64,000 nt of DNA from Myxococcales bacterium (GCA_016794345.1 JAEUKE010000131.1:20844-84843); one strand, 5' to 3'. Shown: positions 26,580 through 35,758, numbered from the stretch's first letter. The notes: generated from the letters alone by a model not told the origin. Translations and numbers: made by a program.

Positions 26580-27523
26580 GCCGGATGGAGCGCGCCGAGC
26601 GCCTCTTCTTGAAGTTCTTCGCGGCTCCGACGAACGGCGCGCCGGCGGCCCTGTTCCGCGTGCTCTTGGGCCTGCTCGCTTGCTGGCAGACCGTCGGCGT
26701 CTGGCTCAACCTGGAGCGCTTCTGGGGCGACAAGGGGCTCATCCCCTACGCCATCGTCGGGGGGGACAAGTACCAGTTCCTCACGCCGTTTTTCTGGGTG
26801 TCCGAGAGCAAGGGCCTCCTCTACGGGCTTGCGATCGCGTTCACCGTCTCGAGCGTGGCCATCCTCGTGGGGCTCTATCCGCGCGTGTTCGCGCTGGTGC
26901 TCGCGTACGTCCACCTGTGTTTCCAGTACAGAAACCCGTTCATTCTCAACAGCGGCGACAGGCTCTTCATGATCGTGGCGGCGCTCGCCGTCGCTGTCCC
27001 GCTCGGCCATCGATTCAGCGTCGACGCGCTCGTCCGCAAGCTCCGCAAGAAGCCTGCGCCGCCCACGCCACACGTCTGGGGTCTGCGCCTCCTGCAGATC
27101 CAGGTCGCGTACGTCTACCTGAACTCGACGCTCGCGAAGCTCGGCAACACGCGCTGGCGCACCGGGATGGCTCTGCGCGACGTGCTCGCCTCGCCCGTCT
27201 TCGCCGAGTGGCCCACGTACGTCGACTTCACGCCGATCATCTGGTTTCTGACCTACTCGACGCTCCTCTTCGAGCTGGCGTTCCCGCTCCTCCTCTGGTT
27301 CCGGAGGCCGCGGCGCTGGCTCATCGCCTTCGGCGTCTTGTTCCACCTGGGCATCGACTCGACGATGCTCATCCCCATCTTCAGCTACATCATGATCGTG
27401 ACCTATGCGGCCTGCCTCGACGACGAAGACATGGCGGCGCTCGGTCGCTTCTTCTCGCGGCTCTTTCGTCGTGCTCCGGCTCCCGTGAAGTCGGAGGAGG
27501 CCGCGGCTGCTCCGGGCGCTTAG
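26576..27523 (+). CDS. HTTM-domain multi-pass membrane protein
   Basis: 315 residues, with six or more hydrophobic segments and the N-terminal motif FRVLLGLLACWQTVGVW plus FQYRNPFILNSGDRLFMIVA that mark the HTTM domain (shared with vitamin-K-dependent gamma-carboxylase). Bacterial HTTM proteins are of unknown activity. It begins with GTG 26576 overlapping the preceding stop (GTGA), behind a GGGGAGGGGG stretch that can serve as ribosome-binding site; ATG 26585 is an alternative. The stop at 27523 lies inside the start region of the CapA-like gene. Confidence 0.85.
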   Translation: MSRMERAERLFLKFFAAPTNGAPAALFRVLLGLLACWQTVGVWLNLERFWGDKGLIPYAIVGGDKYQFLTPFFWVSESKGLLYGLAIAFTVSSVAILVGLYPRVFALVLAYVHLCFQYRNPFILNSGDRLFMIVAALAVAVPLGHRFSVDALVRKLRKKPAPPTPHVWGLRLLQIQVAYVYLNSTLAKLGNTRWRTGMALRDVLASPVFAEWPTYVDFTPIIWFLTYSTLLFELAFPLLLWFRRPRRWLIAFGVLFHLGIDSTMLIPIFSYIMIVTYAACLDDEDMAALGRFFSRLFRRAPAPVKSEEAAAAPGA

Positions 27524-28427
27524 CTCCGTCGCGGCTCTCGCGGCCGCGGCCTGCGCCTGCGGCGAGCAACCCACCCCGCCGGCGTCGCGGACACGGCCCG
27601 AACCGGTCGAGATCTGGATAGGTGGCGACGTCCACGTGGGCGATCGCGCGGCGGGGCGTCTCGACGCGCTCGGCCCGCTTCTGTCGGGAGCGACGGGCGT
27701 GATCAACCTCGAAGGCCCGGTAGGGCCAGAGCCGTCGCCCGGCGAAGGCGTGCGCTTGCACAACGATCCGGCGGCGCTCTGGGCGCTTCACGACGCCGGC
27801 GTCCGCGTCGTCGGCATCGCCAACAACCACGCGATGGACGCTGGCGAGGGCGCGCCGTCGGCGACGGCGGCTGCGCTGCGCGAAGCGGGCCTCGTGCCCG
27901 CGGGGCTCGACGCTGCCGAGGCGGTGGTCGTCGTCCGAGGCAAGAAGGTGGCGGTGACCGCGCACGATCTCGCGCGCGGCGCCCCGCCGACGCTGCGCGA
28001 CGATCTCGCGCGGGCGGCGTCGAAGGCGGACGTGCTCGTCGCGACGTTCCACGTGACGGGCCCGCCCTCCTACCTCCCGCGCCCTGAGCTCCGCGAGGCC
28101 GTCGAGGTCGCGCTCGGCGCGGGGGCTCGCGTCGTCGCCGCGCACGGGACCCACGCGGTCGCGCCAGTCGAGCGGCGCGACGGCTCGATCATCGCTTGGG
28201 GGCTCGGCAACTTGCTCTTCTCCTGCGATTGCACCGAGGAGATCGACGGCGCCATCCTCCGCGCCTCGATCGGTCAGGAGCGGGTCGACGCGCAGATCAT
28301 CCCCATCGACGCGGGCCTGCGCGGGGGCGCGGCGCGCCTGTCTCACGACCCCGCGTTGCTCATCGACCTGTTCGAGGCGATCGGCTCGAGCCCGCTCGAG
28401 CGCAACGGGACGGTGGCGCGCTTCTAG
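27507..28427 (+). CDS. CapA-family (PGA_cap) lipoprotein, apparent CTG start
   Basis: About 306 residues. The CapA-type metallophosphatase-like fold shows IWIGGDVHVGDR (metal-binding Asp) near residue 36, NLEGPVG, GIANNHAMDAG, AHGTHAVAPVE and WGLGNLLF, all in family order. An in-frame TGA at 27486 bounds the frame upstream. Between it and the GGDVHV motif there is no ATG, GTG or TTG; the only usable start is CTG 27507, which has a perfect GGAGGAGG (27493-27500) six nt before it and gives a lipoprotein signal ending AAAAC. Using the first canonical GTG (27636) would remove the Asp of the active site. The start overlaps the HTTM stop by 17 nt, typical of coupling. Confidence 0.82.
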   Translation: MLRALSSVAALAAAACACGEQPTPPASRTRPEPVEIWIGGDVHVGDRAAGRLDALGPLLSGATGVINLEGPVGPEPSPGEGVRLHNDPAALWALHDAGVRVVGIANNHAMDAGEGAPSATAAALREAGLVPAGLDAAEAVVVVRGKKVAVTAHDLARGAPPTLRDDLARAASKADVLVATFHVTGPPSYLPRPELREAVEVALGAGARVVAAHGTHAVAPVERRDGSIIAWGLGNLLFSCDCTEEIDGAILRASIGQERVDAQIIPIDAGLRGGAARLSHDPALLIDLFEAIGSSPLERNGTVARF

Positions 28428-28488
28428 CGGCAGCCATTGTCGCCTGGCTGATGGCGAGTGTATGCCGCCCGCTCGATCGGAGCTTCCC

Positions 28489-28883
28489 ATGTGGTCTTTC
28501 GCGCGCACCGTCCTCGCCTCCCTACTCGTCACGGTTCCACTCGCCTGCGGTGACGACCAAGGCTCCGGCGGCGCTGGCGGAGGGACGGCCACTTCTGGTC
28601 GCCTCTTTCGTCGGACCTCGTGGGCGCTCCGGCGCGCATCGTCGGGTACGGGCAGACGCTCTACGAGGAGCCGAACGCGAGCAAACACGACGCGCTCACC
28701 GTGCTCGCGGCGATCGACGAGGGGGATACGATCACGGTCGGCGACCTGGATCACAGGACCTGCATCGGAGACTCCGGCGGCCCTGCGCTCGTCTTCGTGG
28801 ACGGCGTGGAGACGGTGATCGGGGTCAACTCCTACACGGACCTCGTGCTCGCGCGCCGGCGAGCGAAGCGCACCTCCCGCTGA
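28489..28883 (+). pseudogene. Decayed trypsin-like serine protease (S1 family) lipoprotein
   Basis: A good lipoprotein signal (MWSFARTVLASLLVTVPLAC, from ATG 28489) and Gly-rich linker run into a different frame (from about 28620) that reads IVGYGQTLYEE, then HRTCIGDSGGPALVFVDG, the C-terminal half of an S1 protease with its catalytic Ser. The regions with the His and Asp of the triad are missing, the two parts are out of frame, and the C terminus (after IGVNSYTDL) turns into Arg-rich nonsense. So at least one internal deletion and one frame break have occurred. Not a functional protease. Confidence 0.7.
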
Positions 28884-28901
28884 TCCAGGTAGCCTGGGCG
28901 G

Positions 28902-29822
28902 GTGGACGTCTCGAGCGACGTCCTCGGTCACACAGTCCCGTCAGCGGCGATGTACCCGTCGATGACGGCCACTGCAGACGTCCGAGCGGCGCTCGCCTCC
29001 CGCCCGCTTCACCGTGAGCTCAGTGCCATGGTGAGTCGGCGCGTGCCGCGAACCGAGGTGGATGACGTGGTCCAATCCGTTCTTTGCGACGCGCTTGCGG
29101 CCGGGAATGTGCCTCCGGACCCCGCGGAAGTGCCGCGTTGGGTCATGGGCATCGCCCGGCACAAGATCGCTGACTTCCACCGCCGTGCGGGGCGGTTCCA
29201 GCCCGAGGCCGCGGTGGAAGCGATGGCGGTGGATCCCGTCGAGGACCGCGACCTCCTCCAGCGTGTGGTCGGAGAGACCGCCCGATGCTCCTCCAATCAG
29301 CGCGTCCTCGGCTGGATCATGCGGGAGCACGCCGGTGATCACCTGTACGAGATCGCCGCCGAGGAGGACTTGCCTGCAGACGTCGTCCGCAAGCGAGTCT
29401 CGCGGTTCCGTCAGGTTCTCCGCGCCCGCTGGCTCTGGGCCGCGGCGGCGTCCTTCGCCCTCCTCGTGCTCGCGCTCCGAGCGGGCTCGAGCATCGAGCC
29501 ACGGCGACTCGACGGTCACCAGCTCGTGGCGGGTCATGTCGACCGAACGCTCCGGGTGGTCGATCTGGACCTTCCACAGACCGTCGATCCTTCGGTCGCG
29601 GCCGTGCTCGAAGCCGAGGCCCGACTCACGACCGTGACGTTGCGTGGCGACGCGGTCACGGTCGAGAGCCCGTCTCGTCGTCTGCATGGCCGACTCGTCA
29701 CGCGGTCCGAGTCGCACGCGACGCTGCGCCTCGACGACGGCCGCACGTTCCCTCTCGAGCTGGACGTGACGACTGGCCAGCTCGTCATTCGTACCGGTGG
29801 CGCAACAGTCGTCGTGGAGTGA
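28902..29822 (+). CDS. Sigma-70-family-like protein with C-terminal membrane anchor and outer domain
   Basis: 306 residues from GTG 28902 (ATG 28950 possible). Residues about 35-95 resemble sigma region 2 (RTEVDDVVQSVLCDAL, VPRWVMGIARHKIADFHRR) and about 140-175 a region-4 helix-turn-helix (HLYEIAAEEDLPADVVRKRVSRFRQVL). A membrane helix (about 180-197) and a 110-residue beta-rich domain follow, resembling the outer part of anti-sigma factors. This is a sigma factor fused to its own anchor, so it may be held at the membrane until cleaved; that is inference. It sits alone between the dead protease and a lipoprotein. Confidence 0.72.
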   Translation: MDVSSDVLGHTVPSAAMYPSMTATADVRAALASRPLHRELSAMVSRRVPRTEVDDVVQSVLCDALAAGNVPPDPAEVPRWVMGIARHKIADFHRRAGRFQPEAAVEAMAVDPVEDRDLLQRVVGETARCSSNQRVLGWIMREHAGDHLYEIAAEEDLPADVVRKRVSRFRQVLRARWLWAAAASFALLVLALRAGSSIEPRRLDGHQLVAGHVDRTLRVVDLDLPQTVDPSVAAVLEAEARLTTVTLRGDAVTVESPSRRLHGRLVTRSESHATLRLDDGRTFPLELDVTTGQLVIRTGGATVVVE

Positions 29823-29863
29823 CGCGACACCGTCTTTCCCACCGGCCTGCTAGGCTCCGTCCC

Positions 29864-30517
29864 ATGAGGCTTGGCCGTTCTCTGGTGCTCACGATCTCGT
29901 TCCTCGTCGCCTGTGGTGATCAAGCGGCGCCACCCCAGCCGAAGGCCGACACCGCGACCGCCACGACCACGACGACCGCCACCGCGGCGACGACCGCCAG
30001 CGCCGCCCCGACCGAGTCGGCCGCCGCAACCGAGCCGAGCGCCGCGCCGGCCACGAGCGCGAGCGCCGTCGCGAGCGCGGACGCCAAGGGCACGCCCGGC
30101 GGAACGACCACCGCGGCGCCCAGCGCCAGCGCGCAAGCGAGCGCCAAGCCGGACGTGGAAGGCGAGCAGAAGAAGGGCGGCTCGTTCAGCGCGTACCTGT
30201 CGGCGAAGCCCTCCTACAAGAAGGGCCAGCCGGCCACGGTCACGGCGATCGTGAACGCGCTCGGCGAGTACCACGTGAATCAGGAGTACCCGTACAAGTT
30301 CAAGATGGGCACCGCGCCCGCCGGGGTCACGTACCCGGAGGCCGTCGTCCGCAGCGTGAACCGCTCCGAGAAGCGCGCGACGATGTCCATCCCGTTCACG
30401 CCGGATGCTTCGGGCACGGCGACAATCAGCGGCGAGTGCGCGCTGTCGGTCTGCACGGACTCGAACTGCGTCATCGAGAAGGTCCCGCTTTCGGTCACCG
30501 TGAAGGTCGAGGACTGA
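29864..30517 (+). CDS. Lipoprotein with Ala/Thr-rich linker and Ig-like C-terminal domain
   Basis: 217 residues from ATG 29864. Lipobox LVACGD (Cys near 17). Residues 18-105 are almost wholly Ala/Thr/Ser/Pro, a flexible tether. The C-terminal 110 residues (KPSYKKGQPATVTAIVNALGEYHVN through GTATISGECALSVCTDSNC) look like an immunoglobulin-like beta sandwich with a CALSVCTDSNC disulfide motif, reminiscent of the thiol-disulfide DsbD N-terminal type. Function unknown. It is 10 nt upstream of the L,D-transpeptidase-like gene and may be in its operon. Confidence 0.75.
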   Translation: MRLGRSLVLTISFLVACGDQAAPPQPKADTATATTTTTATAATTASAAPTESAAATEPSAAPATSASAVASADAKGTPGGTTTAAPSASAQASAKPDVEGEQKKGGSFSAYLSAKPSYKKGQPATVTAIVNALGEYHVNQEYPYKFKMGTAPAGVTYPEAVVRSVNRSEKRATMSIPFTPDASGTATISGECALSVCTDSNCVIEKVPLSVTVKVED

Positions 30518-30527
30518 GCGCCCCGCC

Positions 30528-32093
30528 GTGCGTTTGCCCTGGCTGGTCGCCGCGACGGCGGTTGCCGTCGCCTGCGCTGCTCCCTCCGCTTCCCAGGAGG
30601 CCGACGTGCTCGCGCCCACGGCCGGCGCAGCCGGCGCGGAGCGCGCGGCTCCGAGCGCGGCGCCAGCCGAGGCCGAGCCGGAACGCCCCGAGGCGCCCAA
30701 GCCCGAGGAGCACGACGGCCCGCGCATCGGCAGCATCGGCTTCCGCACCTGGATCTGGCCCGAGCCGAACCGCAAGCGCGACAGGCTGGCGATCGGGGCG
30801 ATCCGCGTCGGCACCTCGGTCCGGCTGAAGTCGACCGAGCCCGTGCCGGGCAGCGGCTGCAACAAGTCCTGGTACGCCGTCGAGCCGCACGGCTTCGTCT
30901 GCGCGGACGAGACGACGACACGCGCGTTCGACACGCCGTATTGGCGAGCGCTCGCGAGCCTCAGGCCCGGTCCCGGACCGTACCCGTACCGTTATGCGTT
31001 TTCGTTCGGTGCGCCGATGTACTCGCGTGTGCCGACCGAGGCCGAGCAGAAGGCGGGCGAGTCGGACATGCCCAAGCAGACCGACGAGTTTCACACCCTG
31101 GGCAAATGGAGCGAGGGACACGAGCAGCTCGTCCTCAAGAACCCGAAGGACCGGCCCAAGCCCGACGGTCCGCAACCCGCGTTTTTCGAGGGCAACAAAC
31201 CCATCCCGGGCAGCCCGTGGAACCCGGCCGTCCCGCGCGTGAAGATCATCCCGGCGGGGAGCGGCTTCGCGTACGCGCGCGTGTTCGAGGCCAACAGCCG
31301 CGTCTGGCTCCTCACCCCCGATCTGTTCCTGGTCCCGGCCGACCGCGTCTTCCCGTACGAGCGCTCGAGCTTTCGAGGCGTCGAGCTCGGAGGAGACAGA
31401 ACCCTGCCGCTTGCCTGGGTCCGCGCGCCCGAGGGTGCTCCGCGTCTCGAGCGCGACGGCGAGGCGTTTCGCGACTCGGGCAAGCGCTTCGAGCCGCGGA
31501 AGCCGGTCTTCCTCACCGGAGAGCGCGTGACGGTGAAGAAGACCACGTGGTGGGAAGCCAAGGGCGGCGGCTGGCTTATCGATGGCGATACTGTCAGCGT
31601 TGTCGAGCCCCCCAAGGCCTTGAAACACGGCGTGAAGCCCGACGAGCGCTGGATCGAGGCCAGCATCCTCGGCGGGACGATGACCGCGTACGAGGGGCTC
31701 ACGCCCAAGTACGCGACGATGTGGTCGCCGGGCCTCGGAGGCGTTCCGGTCAAGGGCAACAACTCGAAGACCTTCGCCACGACCGAGGTCGGCATCTTCC
31801 CGATCCAGTGGAAAGACGCCGTCGAGACCATGTCCCCCGACCCCGGCGCGCCGACCGTGTTCTGGTTCGCCGACGTCCCTTGGATCCAATACGTTCACGC
31901 TCCCATGGCGATGCACGTCGCGTATTGGCACGAGAGGTTCGGCTACCCGATGAGCGCAGAGTGCCTCAACGTGTCCGCCGCGGACGGGCAGTGGCTGTTC
32001 GACTTCACCTTGCCGAAGCTGCCGCCCGGGTGGGGCAGCGTCGGGGCTGGTCGCCAGAACGGCCCGAGCACGAAGATCAACATCACGCCGTGA
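30528..32093 (+). CDS. YkuD-fold (L,D-transpeptidase-like) protein with altered active site
   Basis: 521 residues from GTG 30528; N terminus ends AVACAAP, a lipobox-like signal. Residues 40-100 are acidic linker, then about 300 residues of SH3-like and other beta elements, then a C-terminal YkuD domain. The end segment HVAYWHERFGYPMSAECLNVSAADGQWLF aligns with family members, which have SHGCINLS there; here SHGC is SAEC, so the Cys remains but the His-Gly before it is lost. Cross-linking activity is doubtful. It overlaps the M28 peptidase start by GTGA, so they are translationally coupled. Confidence 0.75.
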   Translation: MRLPWLVAATAVAVACAAPSASQEADVLAPTAGAAGAERAAPSAAPAEAEPERPEAPKPEEHDGPRIGSIGFRTWIWPEPNRKRDRLAIGAIRVGTSVRLKSTEPVPGSGCNKSWYAVEPHGFVCADETTTRAFDTPYWRALASLRPGPGPYPYRYAFSFGAPMYSRVPTEAEQKAGESDMPKQTDEFHTLGKWSEGHEQLVLKNPKDRPKPDGPQPAFFEGNKPIPGSPWNPAVPRVKIIPAGSGFAYARVFEANSRVWLLTPDLFLVPADRVFPYERSSFRGVELGGDRTLPLAWVRAPEGAPRLERDGEAFRDSGKRFEPRKPVFLTGERVTVKKTTWWEAKGGGWLIDGDTVSVVEPPKALKHGVKPDERWIEASILGGTMTAYEGLTPKYATMWSPGLGGVPVKGNNSKTFATTEVGIFPIQWKDAVETMSPDPGAPTVFWFADVPWIQYVHAPMAMHVAYWHERFGYPMSAECLNVSAADGQWLFDFTLPKLPPGWGSVGAGRQNGPSTKINITP

Positions 32094-33175
32094 CCAAGCT
32101 TCTCCCCGGTCTCGTCCTGTGCGCGGCGGCCCTCGGGGCCGGCTGCAGCACGGCGCCCGGGACGCTCGGCGAGAAGACGGCCGCGGGGACGTCGGCCACG
32201 AGCGCGCCGGTCGCGGTCTCCCCCGGCGGCGCGTCGGCGGACCCGCCCGGCGTGAAGGCCTCCGCGTCGGCGAACGACGAGCCGCCGCTCCCTCCGCCCG
32301 ACGCGGCGCTCCTCACGCGTCTTCGCGCCGACGTGGAGGCGGTCGCGATTTCCCGCGCGCCTCTCTCGCCCGGGTGGCGGAGCGTGCAGGCCAAGCTGAA
32401 GGAGCGGCTCAACGCGCTCGGTATCGCCACCAGCACGCAGGCGTTCGGGGGCGGCGGGCAGAACGTGCTCGGCATCATCGAGGGTACCGACAAAGAGAGC
32501 GGTACTGTCATCTTATCGGCGCACTACGATCACATCGCGGGGTGCGGCGGCGCCGACGACAACGCCTCCGGCGTGGCGGTCGTGCTCGAGGCGGCGCGGG
32601 CCCTCTCGGCCAGCAAGTCGAAGCGCACGCTCGTGCTCGCGTTCTGGGACCAGGAGGAGGCCGGCCTCCTCGGCTCCGCCGAATACGCGAGGGTCGCCCG
32701 CGCGCGTGGTGACGAGATCACGCTCATGATCTCGCTCGACGGGGTGGGCTACGCCGACCGGCGCGCGGGCTCGCAGACCTTGCCCGACGGCATCGACCTC
32801 ATCTTGCCCGAGATGGTGAAGGAGCTCGAGGCCACCGGGAGAAAGGGAGACTTCCTCGCTGCCATCGGCGACGAGGGCTCCTCGGAGGCGATCGCGGCGC
32901 TCCGACGTCAGGGCGCGCGCCGTGGCCTCCCTGTCTTCGGCGCTGGGCTCTCGCGGCTCGCCCGCCTCGGCCTGCTCGACGCGGCTCGCTCCGACCACGC
33001 GAGCTTCTGGCTCGCTGGCTACCCAGGCATTCTCCTGACCGATACGGCAAACTTTCGGAACCCGCGCTACCACTGCGGCGCCGGCCCCGACACGCCCGAG
33101 ACCCTCGATTACGAGTTTCTCGCAAGAGTTACGCTGACGACCATCGATCTGGTCCGCGAGGCGCAGGGCAGCTGA
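32090..33175 (+). CDS. M28-family zinc aminopeptidase, lipoprotein
   Basis: 361 residues from GTG 32090, which overlaps the preceding TGA. Lipobox LGAGC (Cys near 20), then a Pro/Ala linker to about 75. Metal ligands of M28 appear in order: SAHYDHIAG (His), GADDNASG (bridging Asp), DQEEAGLLGS (catalytic Glu and Glu ligand), SLDGVGY (Asp) and ARSDHASFWLAG (His). It should remove N-terminal amino acids from peptides outside the inner membrane. Co-translation with the YkuD-like protein places it with cell-wall or peptide turnover. Confidence 0.9.
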   Translation: MTKLLPGLVLCAAALGAGCSTAPGTLGEKTAAGTSATSAPVAVSPGGASADPPGVKASASANDEPPLPPPDAALLTRLRADVEAVAISRAPLSPGWRSVQAKLKERLNALGIATSTQAFGGGGQNVLGIIEGTDKESGTVILSAHYDHIAGCGGADDNASGVAVVLEAARALSASKSKRTLVLAFWDQEEAGLLGSAEYARVARARGDEITLMISLDGVGYADRRAGSQTLPDGIDLILPEMVKELEATGRKGDFLAAIGDEGSSEAIAALRRQGARRGLPVFGAGLSRLARLGLLDAARSDHASFWLAGYPGILLTDTANFRNPRYHCGAGPDTPETLDYEFLARVTLTTIDLVREAQGS

Positions 33176-33225
33176 GCCGCCGAGACTGGGCCAGACCCAC
33201 CGAGCTGAGGCATGATCGGGGGGTC

Positions 33226-34737
33226 ATGAGGCTCGGCATCGATCTCGGAACCACAAGGACCATCGTCGCGGTCCACGACCGAGGCAACTTCCCGATCGTC
33301 AGCTTCTCTCGCCCCGACGGCGATCTGGTCGAGCACTACCCGACCATCACTGCGGACGTCGGGGGCAAGCTCGTCCACGGGCTCGAGGCCGAAGCGGCGG
33401 AGCGTGACGGGGCACCCTCGCTCCACTCCTGGAAGCGGCTCTTGCATCACACTCGCCAGGACGAGCCACTCGTCATCGGGAGCGTGGAGGTCAAGCCGAT
33501 CGAGCTCGTCACGAGCTTCCTGGAGGCGCTCCGTCGCGACCTGTTCGAGCGCTCGAACGTCGCCGGGATCATGACCGAGTCGCTCGAGTGTGTGGTCTCC
33601 GTTCCGGCGAACTCCCACTCCACGCAGCGCTTCGTGACGCTCGACGCGTTCAAGCGCGCCGGCTTCTCGGTGCGGGCCGTCATCAACGAGCCGAGCGCGG
33701 CCGGGATCGAATACGCGCATCGCCACAAGAGCACGCTCTCGTCCCGGCGCGAGCACGTGATCGTCTACGACCTGGGCGGCGGCACCTTCGACGCCGCGCT
33801 CGTGCACATCGCAAACGGTCACCACGACATCGAGCTCACCTCGGGTGTGGCTCTGCTCGGCGGCGACGATTTCGACGCGCAGCTCTGCGCCATGGCCCTG
33901 GAGATGGCCGGGCGCACCTTCCCGACCTCCTCGCAGGCGCGTGCGGATCTGCTCCGCGAGTGCCGCGCCGCGAAGGAGAGCATCCACCCCAACACCAAAC
34001 GCATCGTGCTCGACCTCTCCGCCCTCGGCGACGACGCGCCGGAGCAGCCCATCGTCGTCCCCATCGCGGACTTCTACGAGCGCGTGCGGCCGCTCGTGCT
34101 CGAGACGCTCGAGGCCCTCGAGCCGATCGTGACCGCCCTGCGGGACGAGGAGCAGATCGGCGGCGATCTCGCGGGCATCTACATGGTCGGTGGCGCGACC
34201 GGGCTGCCCGTCGTGCCGCGGGTGGTCCGCGAGCGGTTCGGCCGGCGCGTCCACCGATCGCCCAACCCGGCGGCCGCCACGGCGATGGGTTGCGCCATCC
34301 TCGCCGCGGACGAGCGCGATCGGGGCACGAGCCTGGTGAGCGAGCGCTTCACGCGTCACTTCGGCGTCTTCCGCGAAGCGGACAGCGGCGATCGCAGCGT
34401 CTTCGACGCGGTCTTCCCCAAGGGGACGCCCATGCCGGAATCGAGCGGCGAGCCCATCGTCGCGCTGCGCCAGTACCGCGCCGCGCACAACATCGGCCAC
34501 TACCGCTTCGTCGAGTCGGCTTACGTGGACGAGGCGGGCGATCCCATCGGCGACATGACGCCACACGCCGAGATCGTCGTGCCCTTCGAAGGCGACGCGC
34601 CCCAGGAGAGCCCGGTGGGCCGCCTGCACGGCGAAGGGCCGCGCATCGAAGAGCGCTACGAGGTGGACGCCGCAGGCGTCATCGCCGTCACCATCACGAA
34701 CCTCGACGCCCGCCGCGCGGCGAAGTTCGTGCTCTGA
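33226..34737 (+). CDS. Hsp70/DnaK-like protein without lid
   Basis: 503 residues from ATG 33226. The nucleotide-binding domain has phosphate-1 LGIDLGTTRTIVAVHD, phosphate-2 VYDLGGGTFDAALV, and adenosine MVGGATGLPVVPRVV motifs (residues 1 to about 380). A short beta-rich substrate-binding part (about 390-503) ends without the helical lid of DnaK, and there is no EEVD-like tail. Lid-less Hsp70s are common in Myxococcota and may not act as full chaperones. No DnaJ or GrpE is nearby. Confidence 0.9.
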   Translation: MRLGIDLGTTRTIVAVHDRGNFPIVSFSRPDGDLVEHYPTITADVGGKLVHGLEAEAAERDGAPSLHSWKRLLHHTRQDEPLVIGSVEVKPIELVTSFLEALRRDLFERSNVAGIMTESLECVVSVPANSHSTQRFVTLDAFKRAGFSVRAVINEPSAAGIEYAHRHKSTLSSRREHVIVYDLGGGTFDAALVHIANGHHDIELTSGVALLGGDDFDAQLCAMALEMAGRTFPTSSQARADLLRECRAAKESIHPNTKRIVLDLSALGDDAPEQPIVVPIADFYERVRPLVLETLEALEPIVTALRDEEQIGGDLAGIYMVGGATGLPVVPRVVRERFGRRVHRSPNPAAATAMGCAILAADERDRGTSLVSERFTRHFGVFREADSGDRSVFDAVFPKGTPMPESSGEPIVALRQYRAAHNIGHYRFVESAYVDEAGDPIGDMTPHAEIVVPFEGDAPQESPVGRLHGEGPRIEERYEVDAAGVIAVTITNLDARRAAKFVL

Positions 34738-34813
34738 GGGCGGCGTCGAGCACCGAGCGTTACGGCAGCGGGGAGCGCTTCTCTCACGAGTGGAAACGAG
34801 AGATGCTGAAACC

Positions 34814-35722
34814 GTGCGCTCCCGTGTGCTCCTCGCGCTTTCCATCCTCTCCGCCGGCTGCTTCGTCGACGCGATAGGCGAGCAAGGCGGCGGCGCGGCG
34901 GGCTCGTCGAGCTCGACCACGAGCGGCGACGTCACGACGGCAGGCACCACGTCGAACGGCACGAGCTCATCGACCGGATCGACCGGCGGCGCGGGCGGAA
35001 GGGGCTCGACGAGCAGCTCCGGCGGCGTGGGCGGGGAAGGAGGGGAAGGCGGTGCTGGAGGTGGTCCGTGCACGAACCACGGCGCGCTCTTCGACGGTGT
35101 CGACGATCGGCTCACGGTGACCCCTCCTTCGAACATCCTCTCCGACTCGTCGGACTTCCGGTTCCAGATCAGCGTGAGCCCGAGCGGCAGCATGCCCGAC
35201 GGCGCCGCGTTCCTCGCGGGGCGCTACGCGCCGGCCGGCGGAAAGGGCTGGGCCCTCTTCCTGGTGAAGGCGGGCACGATGTTCCAGATCCGAGCGGACA
35301 TCTTCCAGCAAGGCGCCGCGCAGCCGTGCAGCGTGCTCTCGGGGCCGATCCCGTCGTTCCCTGCCCAGCTCGAGCTCCTGTACGACCCGGACACCATCTA
35401 CGTGTCGGCTGACGGAACTGTCATTGGTTCGCAGGTCTGCGGCACCTCCGCGCTCGCCTCGGAGGACATGGGGCCCTTTCTCGTGGGTGGCGGCCCGTCG
35501 CCGACGACCCCGTTCAAGGGGAAGATCGATGACGTCTTCTACGTCAGCGACATCACGGACCAGACCGCTTGTGTGAACAGCAACACGCGTGATCGCGGCT
35601 GGGACTTCGAGACCGTCAACGGACAGCTCGTGGCTCCCTTGGCGGGCTGCACCGACGACCTCGTCCTCGGCGCGAGCCCTAACGACGCCGTCGGCGATCC
35701 GACCATCGGCTGCTTCCCCTGA
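34814..35722 (+). CDS. LamG-like lipoprotein with Ser/Gly-rich linker
   Basis: 302 residues from GTG 34814 (a GTG at 34790 is in frame). Lipobox ILSAGC (Cys near 15). Residues 20-90 are Ser/Thr/Gly repeats. From about 95 a concanavalin/LamG-like beta fold: HGALFDGVDDRLTV at the start and FKGKIDDVFYVSD near the end are typical, with four Cys likely paired. A carbohydrate or surface-binding role is inferred from the fold only. It meets the convergent beta-propeller lipoprotein at a stem-loop. Confidence 0.78.
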   Translation: MRSRVLLALSILSAGCFVDAIGEQGGGAAGSSSSTTSGDVTTAGTTSNGTSSSTGSTGGAGGRGSTSSSGGVGGEGGEGGAGGGPCTNHGALFDGVDDRLTVTPPSNILSDSSDFRFQISVSPSGSMPDGAAFLAGRYAPAGGKGWALFLVKAGTMFQIRADIFQQGAAQPCSVLSGPIPSFPAQLELLYDPDTIYVSADGTVIGSQVCGTSALASEDMGPFLVGGGPSPTTPFKGKIDDVFYVSDITDQTACVNSNTRDRGWDFETVNGQLVAPLAGCTDDLVLGASPNDAVGDPTIGCFP

Positions 35723-35758
35723 CGCTGGTACGCTGACGCGCGATGCCGCGCCGCGCTT

